A stretch of DNA of 64,000 nt, taken from contig NC_064834.1 in the NCBI RefSeq assembly GCF_024166365.1, positions 71,750,001 through 71,814,000 on the forward strand. Reading direction: 5' to 3'. The DNA comes from Elephas maximus indicus (taxonomy: Eukaryota > Chordata > Mammalia > Proboscidea > Elephantidae). Each line of letters opens with the position of its first letter. The first letter of the stretch is position 1. The position numbers and the translations under genes were made by a program. Positions 42,562 through 53,579 of this stretch are shown here, piece after piece. Below the pieces are notes generated by a model. The model was given only the letters and a program-made list of their open reading frames with translations, made no database searches and was not told the DNA's origin.

Positions 42562-43809
42562 AAATATAAACCTTCTAAAAACACTGTGGATTACGTACAT
42601 CCTGACCAAGAACATCATCATCCATCTGATTCGACCATCAACTTTCTAAAAATCTCAAACCCGACATTCCACTTCCCCCCGGGGCATCATAATAAGAATT
42701 AGAATTTCTCAATAAATATACTGATGAAGTTTGGCATCGATGTCTCCTTCGAAGTTTTGAACTCATTTGTTAACCTAGGTTCTCTGTTACCTCCTCGCTG
42801 CCTTGAAAACTGCCAGTCCTCATTTGTTTCAAGCCTCTGGCCCAAAAGCAAGGCTGCCTAAATACCAATCGAAGTGAAAGACACACACTACATTAATTGA
42901 AAAAGGAAATGAGTTTTACACAAAGTGCCTGCTGTAGGCCTTGAGGTGCCTCTGCACTCTGAGCATTTCAAAGGACGAAGCAGAAAACTGGAAAAGATCA
43001 ATATCAAGACAACCATGATCTGCAGCAGTAATAAATAAAGACGTCTTTCAAGGCCCATTATCCACTAATCACATCTTGGATCAAAACTATCAGAACAGCT
43101 CCCGGCTGTTTGAAGGGGCTGCCATCATCAGGCTCATCCTGAAAATCAAGATGAGGGAGCCCTGAATTTCTTTCATGTCGATAAAACCTCCATTGTTTTT
43201 CTTGCTGACTGGGGGGGAGGGGGAGTGGCAGGTTTTCTAAAGGCCCGAGGACGTGCTCCCCACTGGGAACTGGATGACTTAAAGTCCCTCCCAGCCCCGT
43301 AATTCTGTGGCTTATGCAACAAAACCTGTCAAAGTCAGAACCTGTGTAAGGTGGACACCTGTCAAAGAAGGAAAACTCAAATGTTTTCCGCTAACACAGA
43401 GTGATAGAAAAGTGTCAAGACTGTACCCTGTCAAAGGAGGAAAACTTCTGAGGTCCGGAAAAACCAGGCAGTCCCATCGAATTCTGGCTCCCACAGGTTT
43501 CACAGCAATAGTGCAGCTTTTGCAGAGAGAAATAACAAGAGGGAACAGGACAGGTATCATTCCTGAAGAGAGCTCGCTGGCCGCACCAGTGTGGATTACA
43601 TAGTGGAGCTACAACGTGCTGTGGAGTTGGATTTCAAGGACTTGAGCCATAGCCCCAGGCCTCAAGGGCACAACCTTCCCTGGCTTTTGGAAAAAAAAAA
43701 AAAGTTCACGGCTTTAGGGAAGGGTCCTCTAGCCCTCATGGCTACCATTCAGTTTGTCAGAATAGCTGATGCTATTTCAACACCTTCACAAAGGCACTTT
43801 CTGGAATGT
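42562..43809. other. Unassigned DNA, no gene seen
   Basis: No nameable repeat. Includes a G-rich run at 43210-43228. Frames at 43307-43603 and 43591-43965 have no domains. Confidence 0.4.
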
Positions 43810-43975
43810 TCTCAGCCTTGCTACTCAAAGTGTGGTCCGTGGATCAGAAGCACCTGCCTCAGCTGGGAGCCTGTTAGAAATGCAGAATCCCAGGTCCCAC
43901 TACAGACCAGCCGAGTCGCAAGCTACATGTTGACAAGATTCCTGGCTGTCCTGTTGGCACATTGAAGTGTGTGGC
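43810..43975 (+). mobile_element. hAT-Charlie non-autonomous element (MER5/MER3-like)
   Basis: 'ctactcaaagtgtggtccg', 'tggatcagaagcacctgcc', 'ctgttagaaatgcagaatcc', 'caggtcccactacagacc' match the '...agtgtggtccctggacc...' class of hAT MER elements. The exact subfamily is uncertain. Confidence 0.7.
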
Positions 43976-44899
43976 TCAGAGCGGCTGTAGAGTCACCTGG
44001 GGAGTTGCTGCTGTTGAATATTGCCATCAGGGCTGCAACCCCAGAGATTCTAACCGAACTTGAGTGAGGTGCAGGCATCCCGTTTAAAAAAAAAAAATGC
44101 CTGGAAGATAACGAGCGCTGATAAATGTTTGCTGAATGAACGGGAAGAATGACCTAATTGAACAACGTACTCAATATTCTCACCGAAACTCTGCCTGGGT
44201 CCCTAATTTAGTGGAGGAGGAAGTGGAAAATTATTAGAGGATTGAGAAGGGCTTTAAAGAACACTGGTTTTCAAGTGCAGAGATCAAATTTTCTTTTTTT
44301 TTTTTTTGTAAAGAAAAGCTCAACATATATTCTTAGAGCTCTAAACCCAGACTTAGAGACTGAAAGTTTAAAAAAAAAAAAAAAACTTTAAATCCTCCCT
44401 GTCTCAAATCCACTAATCTCCTTTAGCCTCAGTTTCTCACCTACACACAAGAAATGCATCTACTCTATAGGAACAGCTCTTATCATCATCAAAAGCCAAA
44501 TACCTTCAATTCCAGTGCCTGAGCCCCCTCCAAGGCTGTACTTTGGGGTTCCTCGGTGAGCATTTGTAGATTGTATGCAGCTACTCACGGAATGAGTAAC
44601 TAGGAGGCTGTTGCAAAAATCAATTATAAATAGTTGGGTTTGTGGTTCACCTGGCCAGGTAGACTATCACATGAATCTCATGAAATACTGAGTGGTGCCA
44701 ACTATTTCTTCTTCAATGGCCTAATCCAGACTGTTGATGGCCTACCCAGAGGCCTAAACTGAGGTTAAAAGGGGTTAATATTGGGTGTGTGCAAAGGCTT
44801 TCTCACTGTGATTTAAATCTAGAGGCAATAAAACACTGTGTTCATAAAAGTAAAAAAAAAAAAAAAAACACTTGCTTATGGTGTTCTTTATCATGCAGT
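43976..44899. other. Unassigned DNA with poly(A) and poly(T) runs
   Basis: Contains A12 near 44084, T15 near 44292, A17 at about 44370 inside a short palindrome ('agttta' ... 'acttt'), and A16 near 44851. No gene recognised. Confidence 0.45.
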
Positions 44900-45175
44900 C
44901 AGCTGACAAACTGGGAACAGATTAGTCATGACATATTCCATAGACAAGGAGCTAATACCTTTAGCAGATAAAGTCTCTTAAAATTTGAGGGACAAAGGAT
45001 TAAAACCCAATAGAAAAAAAGAGGAAAACTCATGAACAGACAATTCCCCAAAAAGGACCTAATGATGGCCCTCCATCAAATGAAAAAAATGTTCAAATTC
45101 ACTCATAATTAGAGAAATTCATATTCAAACAAACCCGAGATACCAGTTCTCACCTATCAGGGAAAAGGCTTAGAG
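44900..45175 (+). mobile_element. Old L1 (L1M) ORF2 fragment
   Basis: 'actcatgaacagacaattcc', 'aattagagaaattcatattc' and 'aacccgagataccagttctc' match the C-terminal half of L1 ORF2 in an old, highly diverged copy. Confidence 0.65.
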
Positions 45176-45339
45176 ACGGTCTAATCCAATGGTTTTCAAC
45201 TTGGAGTAGTGGGCTTCACGAATCCGCTCCAGGAGAGTATTTTCTCTCTTCACTTCAACAATCTCTAACAAAAAGCTACCGTTAACTCAGAAACTGAATT
45301 AATTTGTACTTTGATTCCTGAAAGCATACGTTTGATAAC

Positions 45340-45541
45340 TACTGGGTGCCGTCAAGTCAGCTCCGACTCATGGCGACCCCACGCGTGTCAGAGCAGGACT
45401 GCGCTCCCAAGGGTTTTCAATAGCTGATTTTTTGGAAGTAGATCACCAAGCCTTTCTTCCTAGGTGCTGGGTGGACTTGACCTGCCAACCTTTTCATTAC
45501 TAGTGAGTGCCTTAACCATTCGCACCACTCAGGGACTCTTA
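45340..45541 (-). mobile_element. AfroSINE, 'gtgtcagag' subtype, with 9-bp target duplication
   Basis: 'gggtgccgtcaagtcagctc', 'gaccccacgcgtgtcagagc', 'ttggaagtagatcaccaagc', 'cattcgcaccactcaggg'. Flanked by TTTGATAAC at 45331-45339 and 45542-45550. Confidence 0.95.
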
Positions 45542-45566
45542 TTTGATAACCAGTAATATACCTGTG

Positions 45567-45765
45567 AAGGAGCCCTGGTGCCACAGTGATTAAGCACTCA
45601 GCTGCCAACCGAAAGGTCAGCGGTTCAAACCCACCAGCCGCTCTGCAGGAGAAAGGTGTGACAGTCTCCTACCATAAAGATTACAGCCTTGAAAACCCTA
45701 TGGAGCAGTTCTACTCTATGGAGTCACTATGAGCTGGAATCGACTCAGCGGCAACGAGTTTAATA
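45567..45765 (+). mobile_element. AfroSINE, long-body subtype
   Basis: 'aggagccctggtgccacag', 'ggtcagcggttcaaaccc', 'taccataaagattacagcc', 'gagctggaatcgactcagc'. The tail is nearly lost. Confidence 0.93.
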
Positions 45766-45775
45766 AATGTGAACA

Positions 45776-45812
45776 GACACACACACGCATGCATACATAT
45801 ATATGTATGTTG
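45776..45812. repeat. CA/TA microsatellite
   Basis: 'acacacacacgcatgcatac' followed by 'atatatatgtatg'. Confidence 0.85.
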
Positions 45813-46016
45813 TTGGTGTTAGGTGTCGTTGAGTCAATTCTGGCTCATAGTGACCCTATATGACAGAGTAGAACTGCCCCATAAGGTTTTTTAGGCTGTA
45901 ATCTTTACAGGAGCAGATCACCAGGTCTTTCTCTCACAGAGCCACGAGGTGGATTCAAACCACCAACCTTTCGGTTAGTAGTCAAGGGTTTAACCATCTG
46001 GGCCACCAGGGCTTCT
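45813..46016 (-). mobile_element. AfroSINE, long-body subtype, antisense
   Basis: 'gtgtcgttgagtcaattctg', 'gacagagtagaactgcccc', 'ggagcagatcaccaggtc', 'ggtggattcaaaccaccaac', 'ggccaccagggcttct'. The 3' end 'ttgttggtgttagg' is RTE-like. Confidence 0.94.
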
Positions 46017-46722
46017 CATTTTACATACATACACACACAAGTTGGTGTGCATATGAATTCAAAGATTCTTTCATTAACCCCAAGACCCTCCACCACCCCC
46101 CCAGACATCCCAGCTCCCACACATGGAGGCTCTGATCTTCATGATACGAACAAGGAATGTAAAACATCAAGAAAATTCACCCAGTGAATTTTGGGGGTGT
46201 CATCCCCAAACTAGCACATCCATAGCTCCACTTAGGACACCTGTAGGTAACTTTCTTTGGAGAAAAAAGCAAAAGGAAAGAAACCAGACGCCATGTTTTC
46301 CCTTCTGTGAGAGGTGGATGGTCCGGGGCAGTTTTGCTTTTGGCTGGAACACCAGAGTGGAGAAGTACCTGATGCAATTCATAAACAGTTTCTGATTTCT
46401 GGCACAGAAAATGAGCTATTGCTACCCTGAGACTGTAACATATGCTCCATTCTTCCCTCAGAGATATTTCCAGTTTTATTAACTATGCATTTTGCCACAG
46501 GATAGCCAAAAGTGCTCCCTCTTTTGCCAACAGCCAAATCATTGCTTTGAAAGCACCTAGTCCCTGGGCTGTGTGAGGTAGCGTGCCTCACTGACAAGGA
46601 GCCCTGATCCTTGCACCTTATTCAATAAAACATTTTGGGCAGCTTGCTCTGAATAAAGACGAGAACACCCAGGGATCAAAGTGGTGCGGATCAGGGTCTG
46701 TGCACTGAATTGAAGCACCAGG
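46017..46722. other. Unassigned DNA, no gene seen
   Basis: No repeat or exon recognised apart from a short ACAC run near 46024. Overlapping short frames lack domains. Confidence 0.4.
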
Positions 46723-46733
46723 GTCTCACCTGA

Positions 46734-46935
46734 GGAGTCCCTGCGAGGTGCATACGGTTAAGGTACTCAGCTGCTAACTAAAGGTTAGAGGTTCTGGTCC
46801 ACACAGAGGCATCTCAGAAGAAAGACCCGCCGAGCCGCCTCTGCAAAATCAACCACTGAAAATTGTATGAAACAGTTCTGTTCTGACACACATGGGGTTG
46901 CCGTGAGTCACAACAAATGGCAACTGTTTTTTGTA
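46734..46935 (+). mobile_element. AfroSINE with 11-bp target duplication
   Basis: 'ggagtccctgcgaggtgc', 'ggtactcagctgctaac', 'ctctgcaaaatcaaccactg', 'ggggttgccgtgagtcac'. Flanked by GTCTCACCTGA at 46723-46733 and 46936-46946. Confidence 0.95.
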
Positions 46936-47239
46936 GTCTCACCTGAAATGTCTATAAAAAGGAACTTGGCTCTTTCTCAAGCTGGCTTATGGGTTTAGGG
47001 ACATGAGCTCAGGGAACATTCATGTCATAAATGCTCTTTTGTTTGTATTTTATATTTGATTTTTCAATTTTTCTTTAAAAACAGTGAAACAACACCAAAC
47101 AACAACAAAAAAAATAACCAAGAAAGGAAATGACATCTCTACATGGCGAAGTCATTGCTCAAAGACACAGGGTTAGTGAAAACTGGTGAATTATCGTAAC
47201 GAATAAAAATGGTTCTGACAGTAACTGCCTCTCTGTTCA

Positions 47240-48548
47240 AATATCAGGAGGCAGAGCACTCAGCAGGTGGTTGATATTTTGAACTATGTAGCAACACAAC
47301 TGCAGCAGTACATTGACAGGCAACTGCCAGAACTTCAAGCCAGATTCAGAAGTGGACATGGAACCAGGGGTTTATCACTGCTGATGTCAGGTGGATCTTG
47401 GCTGAAAGCAGAGAATGCCAGAAAGATGTTTACCTGTGTTTTATTGACTATGTAAAGGCATTTGGCTGTGTGGATCATAACAAATTATGTATAAGTTGTG
47501 AATAGTGGAAATTCCAGAACGCTTAATTGTGCTCATGAGGAACCTGTGCATAGATCAAGAGGCAGTTGTTCAAAGAGAACAAGGGAATACCGCATGGTTT
47601 AAAGGTGTATGTGAGAGTTGTATCTTTTCACCATACTTATTCAATCTGTATGCTGAGCAAATAATCTGAGAAGCTGGACTTTATGAAGAAAAACACTGCA
47701 TCAGGACTGGCGGAAGGCTCATTAACAACCTGCGATATGCAGATGATGCAATCTTGCTTGCTGAAAGTGAAGAGGACTTGAAGCACTTACTGATGAAGAT
47801 CAAAGACTACAGCCTTCAGTACGGAAACACACCTCAACACAAAGAAAACAAAAATCCTCACAACTGGACCAATAACCAACACCATGACAAATGGAGAAAA
47901 GATTGAAGTTGTCAAGGATTTCATCTTACTTGGATCCACAATCAACGTCTTTGGTAGCAGCAGTCAAGAAGTCAAACACTGTATTGCATTGGGCAAATCT
48001 GCTGCAAAAGACTTCTTTCAAGTGTTAAAAAGAAAAGATGTCACTCTGAGGACTAAGGTGGGCCTGACTCAAGCAATGATATTTTCAATCACCTCATATG
48101 CATATGAAAGCTGGACAATGAATAAGGAAGGCTGAAGAAGAATTGATGTCTTTGAATTGTGGTGTTGACAAAGAATATTGAATATACCATGGACTGCCAA
48201 AAGAATGAACAGATCTGTCTTGGAAGAAATATGCCCAGAGTGCTCCTTGGAAGTGAGGATGGTGAGACTTCATCTCACATTATTTGGACACATTATTAGA
48301 AGGGACCAGTCCCTGGAGAAAGACATCATGCTTGGTAACGTAGAAAAAAAAAAATTTTTTTTTTTTTTTTTTAGAGGGTCAGCAAAAAAGAGAAAGACCC
48401 TTAATGAGATGGATTGGCAGGGCAGCTACAAAAACAGTCTCTATTTGGATGGATTGTGAGGATGGCACAGTGCCGGACAGTGTTTTGTTCTGTTGTACAT
48501 AGGGTTGCTATGAGTCAGAACCAACTCTATGGCGCCTAACAACAATGA
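47240..48548 (+). mobile_element. RTE LINE, 5'-truncated, longest copy in the window
   Basis: About 1.3 kb from the N-terminal reverse-transcriptase region ('caactgccagaacttcaagc', 'tgtttacctgtgttttattg') to the 3' end ('cgcctaacaacaatg'). The catalytic box reads Tyr-Ala-Asp-Asp at 47736-47747. The frame is broken by stops and shifts, the longest open pieces being 83 codons (47884-48135) and 93 codons (48178-48459, which runs through an inserted A/T tract). Non-functional. Confidence 0.93.
48344..48372. other. A11T18 insertion inside the RTE
   Basis: Eleven A followed by eighteen T, placed between 'gtag' and 'agagggtc'. The sister RTE copies at about 7655 and 32420 read through here without the insertion ('gtagagggtc', 'gtagaaggtc'), so this is a clean added block with TAGA on both sides. 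Confidence 0.9.
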
Positions 48549-48751
48549 CATTTCAGCAGTGTCAGAAAACTGACCTAAAGCCTACTTTTCTTTCTTATGC
48601 TAAGTCTCAAGAAAAAAAAACCTTGATCAGTGATTTGTTATAAATATGAAATTATACAAAGCATGTAAAATAATTAGCATAGTATACAGGAAATGTGTAA
48701 CAATTGATAGTATTATTATAGTTCTTCCACCCACCTATTAGTTTTTCATAC

Positions 48752-49222
48752 TTTAGTGGCTTATGCGTTGTTGATGCTGGAAGATACACCGCCAGTATTT
48801 CAAATACCAGCAGGGTCACTTTGGTAGACAGATTTCTGTGCAGGTTCCAGAGTAAGACAGGCTAGGAAGACCTGGTAATCTATTTCTAAAAATTAGCCAG
48901 TGAAAACCTTATGAATTACAACAGAACATTGTCCAACTCACTTGCTTTGTACACGTCATCAGGAGGGATCAATCGCTGGAGAAGAAGGTCATCAAGTTTG
49001 GTGAAGTAGAGAGCCAGCGAGGGCGAGGGGGACCCTCAGTGAGACGGATTGGCACAACAGCCACAACAATGGACTCGAACATGATGGTGATCATGAGGAT
49101 GGCACAGGACCAAGCAATGTTTCCATCCTATATACACATACATACACACACATACTTTAGTTTCCTCTCTGATATACATAAGCTCACCATGAGTTAGAGT
49201 CAACTTTATGTCAGCTATCTAT
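48752..49222 (+). mobile_element. Chimeric SINE variant with a longer RTE part
   Basis: Head starts late ('agtggcttatgcgttgttg'). AfroSINE segment 'ctggtaatctatttctaaa'. The RTE part then begins earlier than in the other copies: 'tgtacacgtcatcaggaggg', 'ggagaagaaggtcatcaag', 'gagagccagcgagggcgagg', 'acagccacaacaatggac'. A CACATACA-rich expansion lies near 49130-49155. Confidence 0.75.
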
Positions 49223-49427
49223 CTCTCTATTATTACAGTTATCAGGAGTTCTAAGTTGAGAGAGTCAGTATATAAAAATCACTAGTGCTAGTTTGTAGTT
49301 GCTATGATTTTTGTTTTTTAAACTTACCAGCGTTCACTGCTCAGCCCAGACTTACTAGTGAATCAGAATCCCCCAAGTAGAGATCTGACCATGTAAACTT
49401 TTTTTTTTTTTTTTTAACTCTAGAAAT

Positions 49428-50248
49428 GTTTCAGTCAAGATAGAGTAACGGGAACTAGATTTACTCTCTCGTCTGACACAACCAAAAACCCAGAGAAGAT
49501 ATATGAAATAACAGTTTTCAAGATACTAGGGAAGAGGCAACAAAGAACAGGCAACCCTGAGGTGAGCCCTGTGATTGCCCCAGCTTACTGCCATGTCAGT
49601 TTCCAGAATGCTCACAAGAAGAGGAAACTGAAGCAGAGCTTCACGGACTCCTTGAGTTGAGTAGACAGAGCTAAGAGTCCAAGGACACCAAGGCAGCTAG
49701 AGTTAACAGGACAGAATAAGGGAGAGCTTCACAGAGAGAAAACCCCAGAGGTCTGTAGAGGGTCCCCATCAAGGATTCAGCAGAATAATAATCAGTACCT
49801 GGTATAAGAAAACTACCAGAGGTCAGGGAAAGTCCCATGCAAAAGTATTACAAGGAATTGTGCCTGGCACTCACACAGGGTCAGGTATAGTGCCTGTTTT
49901 CATCACTGGACTGAAAAGCTCATAATTCACAGACATTGTGTACAGTACTCAGGAAGGTCTTGCCTCAGTAGTGAGGAATAATTAACCTTAGCCTGAGCAC
50001 TGCTCCAAACCAGCCTAAAAAATTATAAACACAAGACTCAAAAGCATTAAACTGTTTCCACGTAATTTAAGCTCATCCCAGAATAAAGCTCCAGGAATAT
50101 TTATAGTAACACAAAAATATACAGCACCGACAAGGTAAAATCACAATGTCTCACATCCAATCAAAGATTACCAGGCACACAAAAAGGCAGGAAAACAAGA
50201 CCAATGTGAGAATAATAAGTCAATTGAAACTGATCCAAAACTGAGACA
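49428..50248 (+). mobile_element. HAL1-like L1 derivative, left part
   Basis: 'aatgtttcagtcaagataga', 'acaaccaaaaacccagagaa', 'ggcaacaaagaacaggcaac', 'ccaggcacacaaaaaggcag' resemble the 5' region of old L1/HAL1 elements. It continues after a SINE at 50410. Confidence 0.55.
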
Positions 50249-50409
50249 AGCCCAAGCGAAGCCCATTGCCATCCAGTCAATTCCAACTCATAGCGACCCT
50301 ATAGGACACAGTAGAACTACCCCATAAAGTTTCTAAGGAGCAGCTAGTAGTGAACTGCTGATCTTTCAGTTAGCAGCTGTAACACTTAAGCACTACACCA
50401 CCAGGGCTT
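50249..50409 (-). mobile_element. AfroSINE nested in the HAL1-like element
   Basis: 'cattgccatccagtcaattc', 'ctataggacacagtagaac', 'tgctgatctttcagttagc', 'acaccaccagggctt'. Flanked by CCAAAACTGAGACA (50235-50248) and CCAAAAATTGAGACA (50410-50424), a target duplication with one indel and one change. Confidence 0.93.
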
Positions 50410-51065
50410 CCAAAAATTGAGACAGATGTTAGAATTAGCAGAAAAGGATAATAAAACACTTATTTTAACTTTATAAACATATGAAATATAGTTAAGTAGG
50501 GACAAGAAAATATTTTTTTAATCCCAAATTAAACTTCTATAGATGAAAAATACCCTGGATGAGATTAATGGCAGATTAGAAATTGAAGAAGAAAAAATTA
50601 GTAAAATATATAGCAACAGAAAGTGTCCAAAATAAAAACACACAGTGAAAAAAGAATTCTAAAAATTAGTGAATCGGTGTGCTGTGTGACAATTACAAAA
50701 AGGCCTAATATATGGATAATTGGAGTCCCAGCAATCAAAAAGAATGAATTATTGATACACACAACATGGATGAATTTCAAAAATAACTACACCCTATGAA
50801 AAAAGCAAGCAAAGAATATTACATCTATAAGTATATTAACCTTATAAAATACAAACTAATCCGTAGGAACAGAAAGCAGATCAATCACTGTGGGGGTGGG
50901 GGGCAGGGAGGGACTAAAGTGGCACAAGCTGTCTTTCTTGTGGTGGATATGTTATAGTGAAGGTTTCAGGGGTGCATACATTTGTCAAACATCAAATTTT
51001 GTACTTGAAATATATTGTATGCTTGTAATTTATTGTACGTCCATTATAGCTAAAGCTGTTTAGAA
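50410..51065 (+). mobile_element. HAL1-like L1 derivative, right part
   Basis: ORF1-like sequence ('gatgttagaattagcagaa', 'ggatgagattaatggcag', 'gtgctgtgtgacaattac', 'tggataattggagtccc') passes directly, near 50740, into 3'-UTR-like sequence ('acaacatggatgaatttc', 'atcaatcactgtgggggtgg', 'ttcaggggtgcatacatttg'). The absence of ORF2 between them is the mark of HAL1 ('half-L1'). Confidence 0.55.
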
Positions 51066-51601
51066 AAGAGAAAATATCATTTTTTTCGTTAAAATGTGTT
51101 AATACATGCTGGTTGATTACAGTTATCTTTAAATAAATAAATATGTTAAACATTTCTCAGTTTTTACCTCTAATATAATACATATTGATAGATATAGCCC
51201 GCAAACTAAGCTCTTCAAGGTCCTCAATTTTTAAGAGTACAAAGGATCCTCAGACCAAAAATGCTGAGAATCCCTGTCCAAGGGAAGAGAGAGCATATCT
51301 CTATCTTTCTGGGCATCATCAGCACATGGTGGGCACATGGGTAGCTCCAGTGGGTGTCTGTACTGTGAAGTGACTGCATCAATGTATCCAGCAGTCATTT
51401 AATCATTGTATTTCCTTCACTGGCTGGGGAAATATTTGCACCAAGCGTGGAACCCTACCTCCTCTTACAGTGAAGAAGAGATGCTCTTTGAAGTCAATTC
51501 TCAGGTTCTAGCCCTCCTGGAAGGAACCTGTGGGCCTGGTTTCTGGAAAGTTCTCCCCAGTGCTTGCTGAGGACAAATGGACTCTCCTACCATAAAGCCC
51601 C
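51066..51601. other. AT-rich unassigned DNA
   Basis: No element or gene recognised. Confidence 0.4.
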
Positions 51602-51611
51602 CTAGAAGTAG

Positions 51612-51777
51612 ACCAGAAAAAACAATCCCTTTGCTATCGAGTCGATACCAACTCATAGCGACCCTACAGGGTGAGTACAGCTGCCTCATGGGGTTTCCAA
51701 GGAGAGGCTGATGGATTTGAACTGCTGACCTTTTGGTTAGCAGCTGAGCTCTTAACCACGGTGCTGCCAGGGCTCCT
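51612..51777 (-). mobile_element. AfroSINE with 10-bp target duplication
   Basis: 'ttgctatcgagtcgatacc', 'cctcatggggtttccaagg', 'gaccttttggttagcagc', 'ggtgctgccagggctcct'. Flanked by CTAGAAGTAG at 51602-51611 and 51778-51787. Confidence 0.96.
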
Positions 51778-51779
51778 CT

Positions 51780-51962
51780 AGAAGTAGTGGACCGATGACA
51801 TTGAGGGAAGCTCTCCGTGAAATGGATTGACACAATGGCCACAACAATGGATTCAAACCTACAAATGAGCATGAAGATGTCACAGGACCAAGCAATGTTA
51901 CGTCTTACTATACACTAGGTAGCCATGAGTCGGAGTCGACTTAACGGCAGCTGCCAACAACA
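51780..51962 (+). mobile_element. RTE LINE 3' end
   Basis: 'ctctccgtgaaatggattg', 'acaatggccacaacaatgg', 'cacaggaccaagcaatg', 'gtcggagtcgacttaacgg', 'cagctgccaacaacac'. The adjacent SINE inserted at its left edge. Confidence 0.82.
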
Positions 51963-53177
51963 CCGTAAGTCAGATGCCCTACCCAGGCCAACACAAGGGC
52001 ACGGCAGCTTTAAGGGACATCAAAACTTCAAAGGAAACCCATGGCAGGGTTTGTGAGAAGAAGCCCGATCCTGGTGGCACCAGGCCTGGAAGCCCCAAGA
52101 CACTCCAGTCCCCCTCACCTGCCTCCTTTGGGAGAGTAGCGGCCTCCCTGGCTTTTCCCCCAGGCTTCCTCCCCATCAAACCAGACCTGTCTCCTGAACA
52201 CATAGCTGCACCAGGGCTCCAGTGCTCAGGCTCACCTGGCCCAAGAAAAACAGTAAGGAAGAGTGGGCGTATTGCCTGAAGATTGTGAACTGCTCACAGA
52301 TAAGCCCAACACTAACAAAGAGGGCCTTATGCTCTGCAGGGAGAACACCTTTGACATTTACTGCTTTTGAGCACAGGCTAAGTTGGGTTGACTCTGGAAG
52401 CCTCTGTGATTACTATGAGATCAGCTCTCTTAACCCAGTGGCTCTTGGGCCACAGATCTGGATGGGTGGCAAATTATCTACTCTGGGTACGCTCTTAACC
52501 CCAGGAGGAGAAAGACCAAAGACAGACAACTAACTCTTCCGTATGCATTCAAGGCCATATGCTCTCAAGACATACAATCGTGTTTAAATCTCTTTTCCAG
52601 ATCGTATCACGTATACCCTCTTAAAACCTGTAGCACACCAACAAATGCTGGTGCCTGTGCCCCTGAGTCCGTGAAGTCCCCGGGTTGTGACCTCTGTAGC
52701 CCGGAGCATGCCACCCCCCACCTCCACCTTTCCCCGGACTCCAGCTCACGTACCTGAGCAAGGCTCTAGAAGTGCCTCCTCGAACACGATCTCCTGTGAC
52801 CTCTACGCGTGCAAAGAGGAGCTAGCTGGGTCCTGGGGACCTGGGCCAGCCCCAGCCAGAACCCCCCTGAGTGGGAGTGGGGATTCAACTCCATCAGAAC
52901 CCACCGTGCCTGACCCCAGGGTGATGGCCAAAGAAAGAAAACCACAAGCAAAGCCCACTGCAGAAGCAGGTGTCTTCTTCAGGAAAGCCAGTCTACGTTT
53001 CCCCTGGATTCTGATGTCAGCCGGCAGCAGGGAAGACAGCGGACAGACACTTGTCCAGCCGCTTTACAGGAAATGACAGGGTCCCCATGCTCGTGGGGAA
53101 AGACTGAGGTTAAGGGTGGAAAAGTAGAGGAAGAAACTGAGAAAAGCAAGTTTCCTGGAGAAAAGTGACTTTGCTTG
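51963..53177. other. GC-richer unassigned DNA, no gene assigned
   Basis: About 1.2 kb, C/G-rich around 52680-52930. The open frame 52687-53076 (129 codons, plus) has no recognisable domain and no start or splice context I can defend. Confidence 0.4.
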
Positions 53178-53345
53178 AGGGCTGCGGTTCACAGAGTGTG
53201 GTCTTGAACTGGCAGCAGCAGTACCTGGAGACTTTTCAGAAATGTAAATTCTCAGCCCCAGCCCAGATGCCAAATGGGCGACTCGGGGGCTGGGGCCCAC
53301 CATTTGTGTTTAAGCAGACCTCCAGCTCAACTTGGAGCGTGGACA
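53178..53345 (+). mobile_element. hAT-Charlie element, MER5B-like
   Basis: 'ttcacagagtgtggtcttg', 'agaaatgtaaattctcagcc', 'ctgggg', 'gtgtttaagcagacctccag' match the class 'agtgtggtcc...aaatgcaaattctc...ccaccccagacc'. Confidence 0.7.
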
Positions 53346-53478
53346 GTCGTTCACAACCCGGGCTACACATTGGAGCCACCTGGCGAGGTTTACAAACCAA
53401 AATGGTGATGCCTGGGCCTCAGCCTGAGGTTCTGATGTAAAGGGGCCAGGGTATGGCCTGAGCATCAGGGTTTTAAAC
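53346..53478 (+). mobile_element. MER20 DNA transposon (hAT-Charlie)
   Basis: 'cgttcacaacccgggctac', 'acattggagccacctggcg', 'ggtgatgcctgggcctcagc', 'tggcctgagcatcagggttt' follow the MER20 consensus. Its end is cut by a SINE 3' end. Confidence 0.8.
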
Positions 53479-53485
53479 CTGGTAT

Positions 53486-53545
53486 AGGGTCGCCGTGAGT
53501 CAGAATCCACTCGATGGCAACAGGTTTGGTTTTTTTGGTATGTAT
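53486..53545 (+). mobile_element. 60-bp AfroSINE 3' end with 7-bp target duplication
   Basis: 'agggtcgccgtgagtcag', 'aatccactcgatggcaac', 'aggtttggtttttttgg'. Flanked by CTGGTAT at 53479-53485 and 53546-53552. The rest of the SINE was never inserted. Confidence 0.85.
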
Positions 53546-53579
53546 CTGGTATGTGAGAAGATTAAAAAAATATCATTGC

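Noticed and set aside
44353-44392. A17 between 'agttta' and 'actttaaa' as an insertion
   Set aside because: Flanks are complementary rather than directly repeated, and simple poly(A) expansion explains it.
52687-53076. 129-codon open frame in the GC-richer stretch
   Set aside because: No domain recognised, and a 61-codon frame overlaps on the other strand. Could only be rescued by transcript or conservation data.
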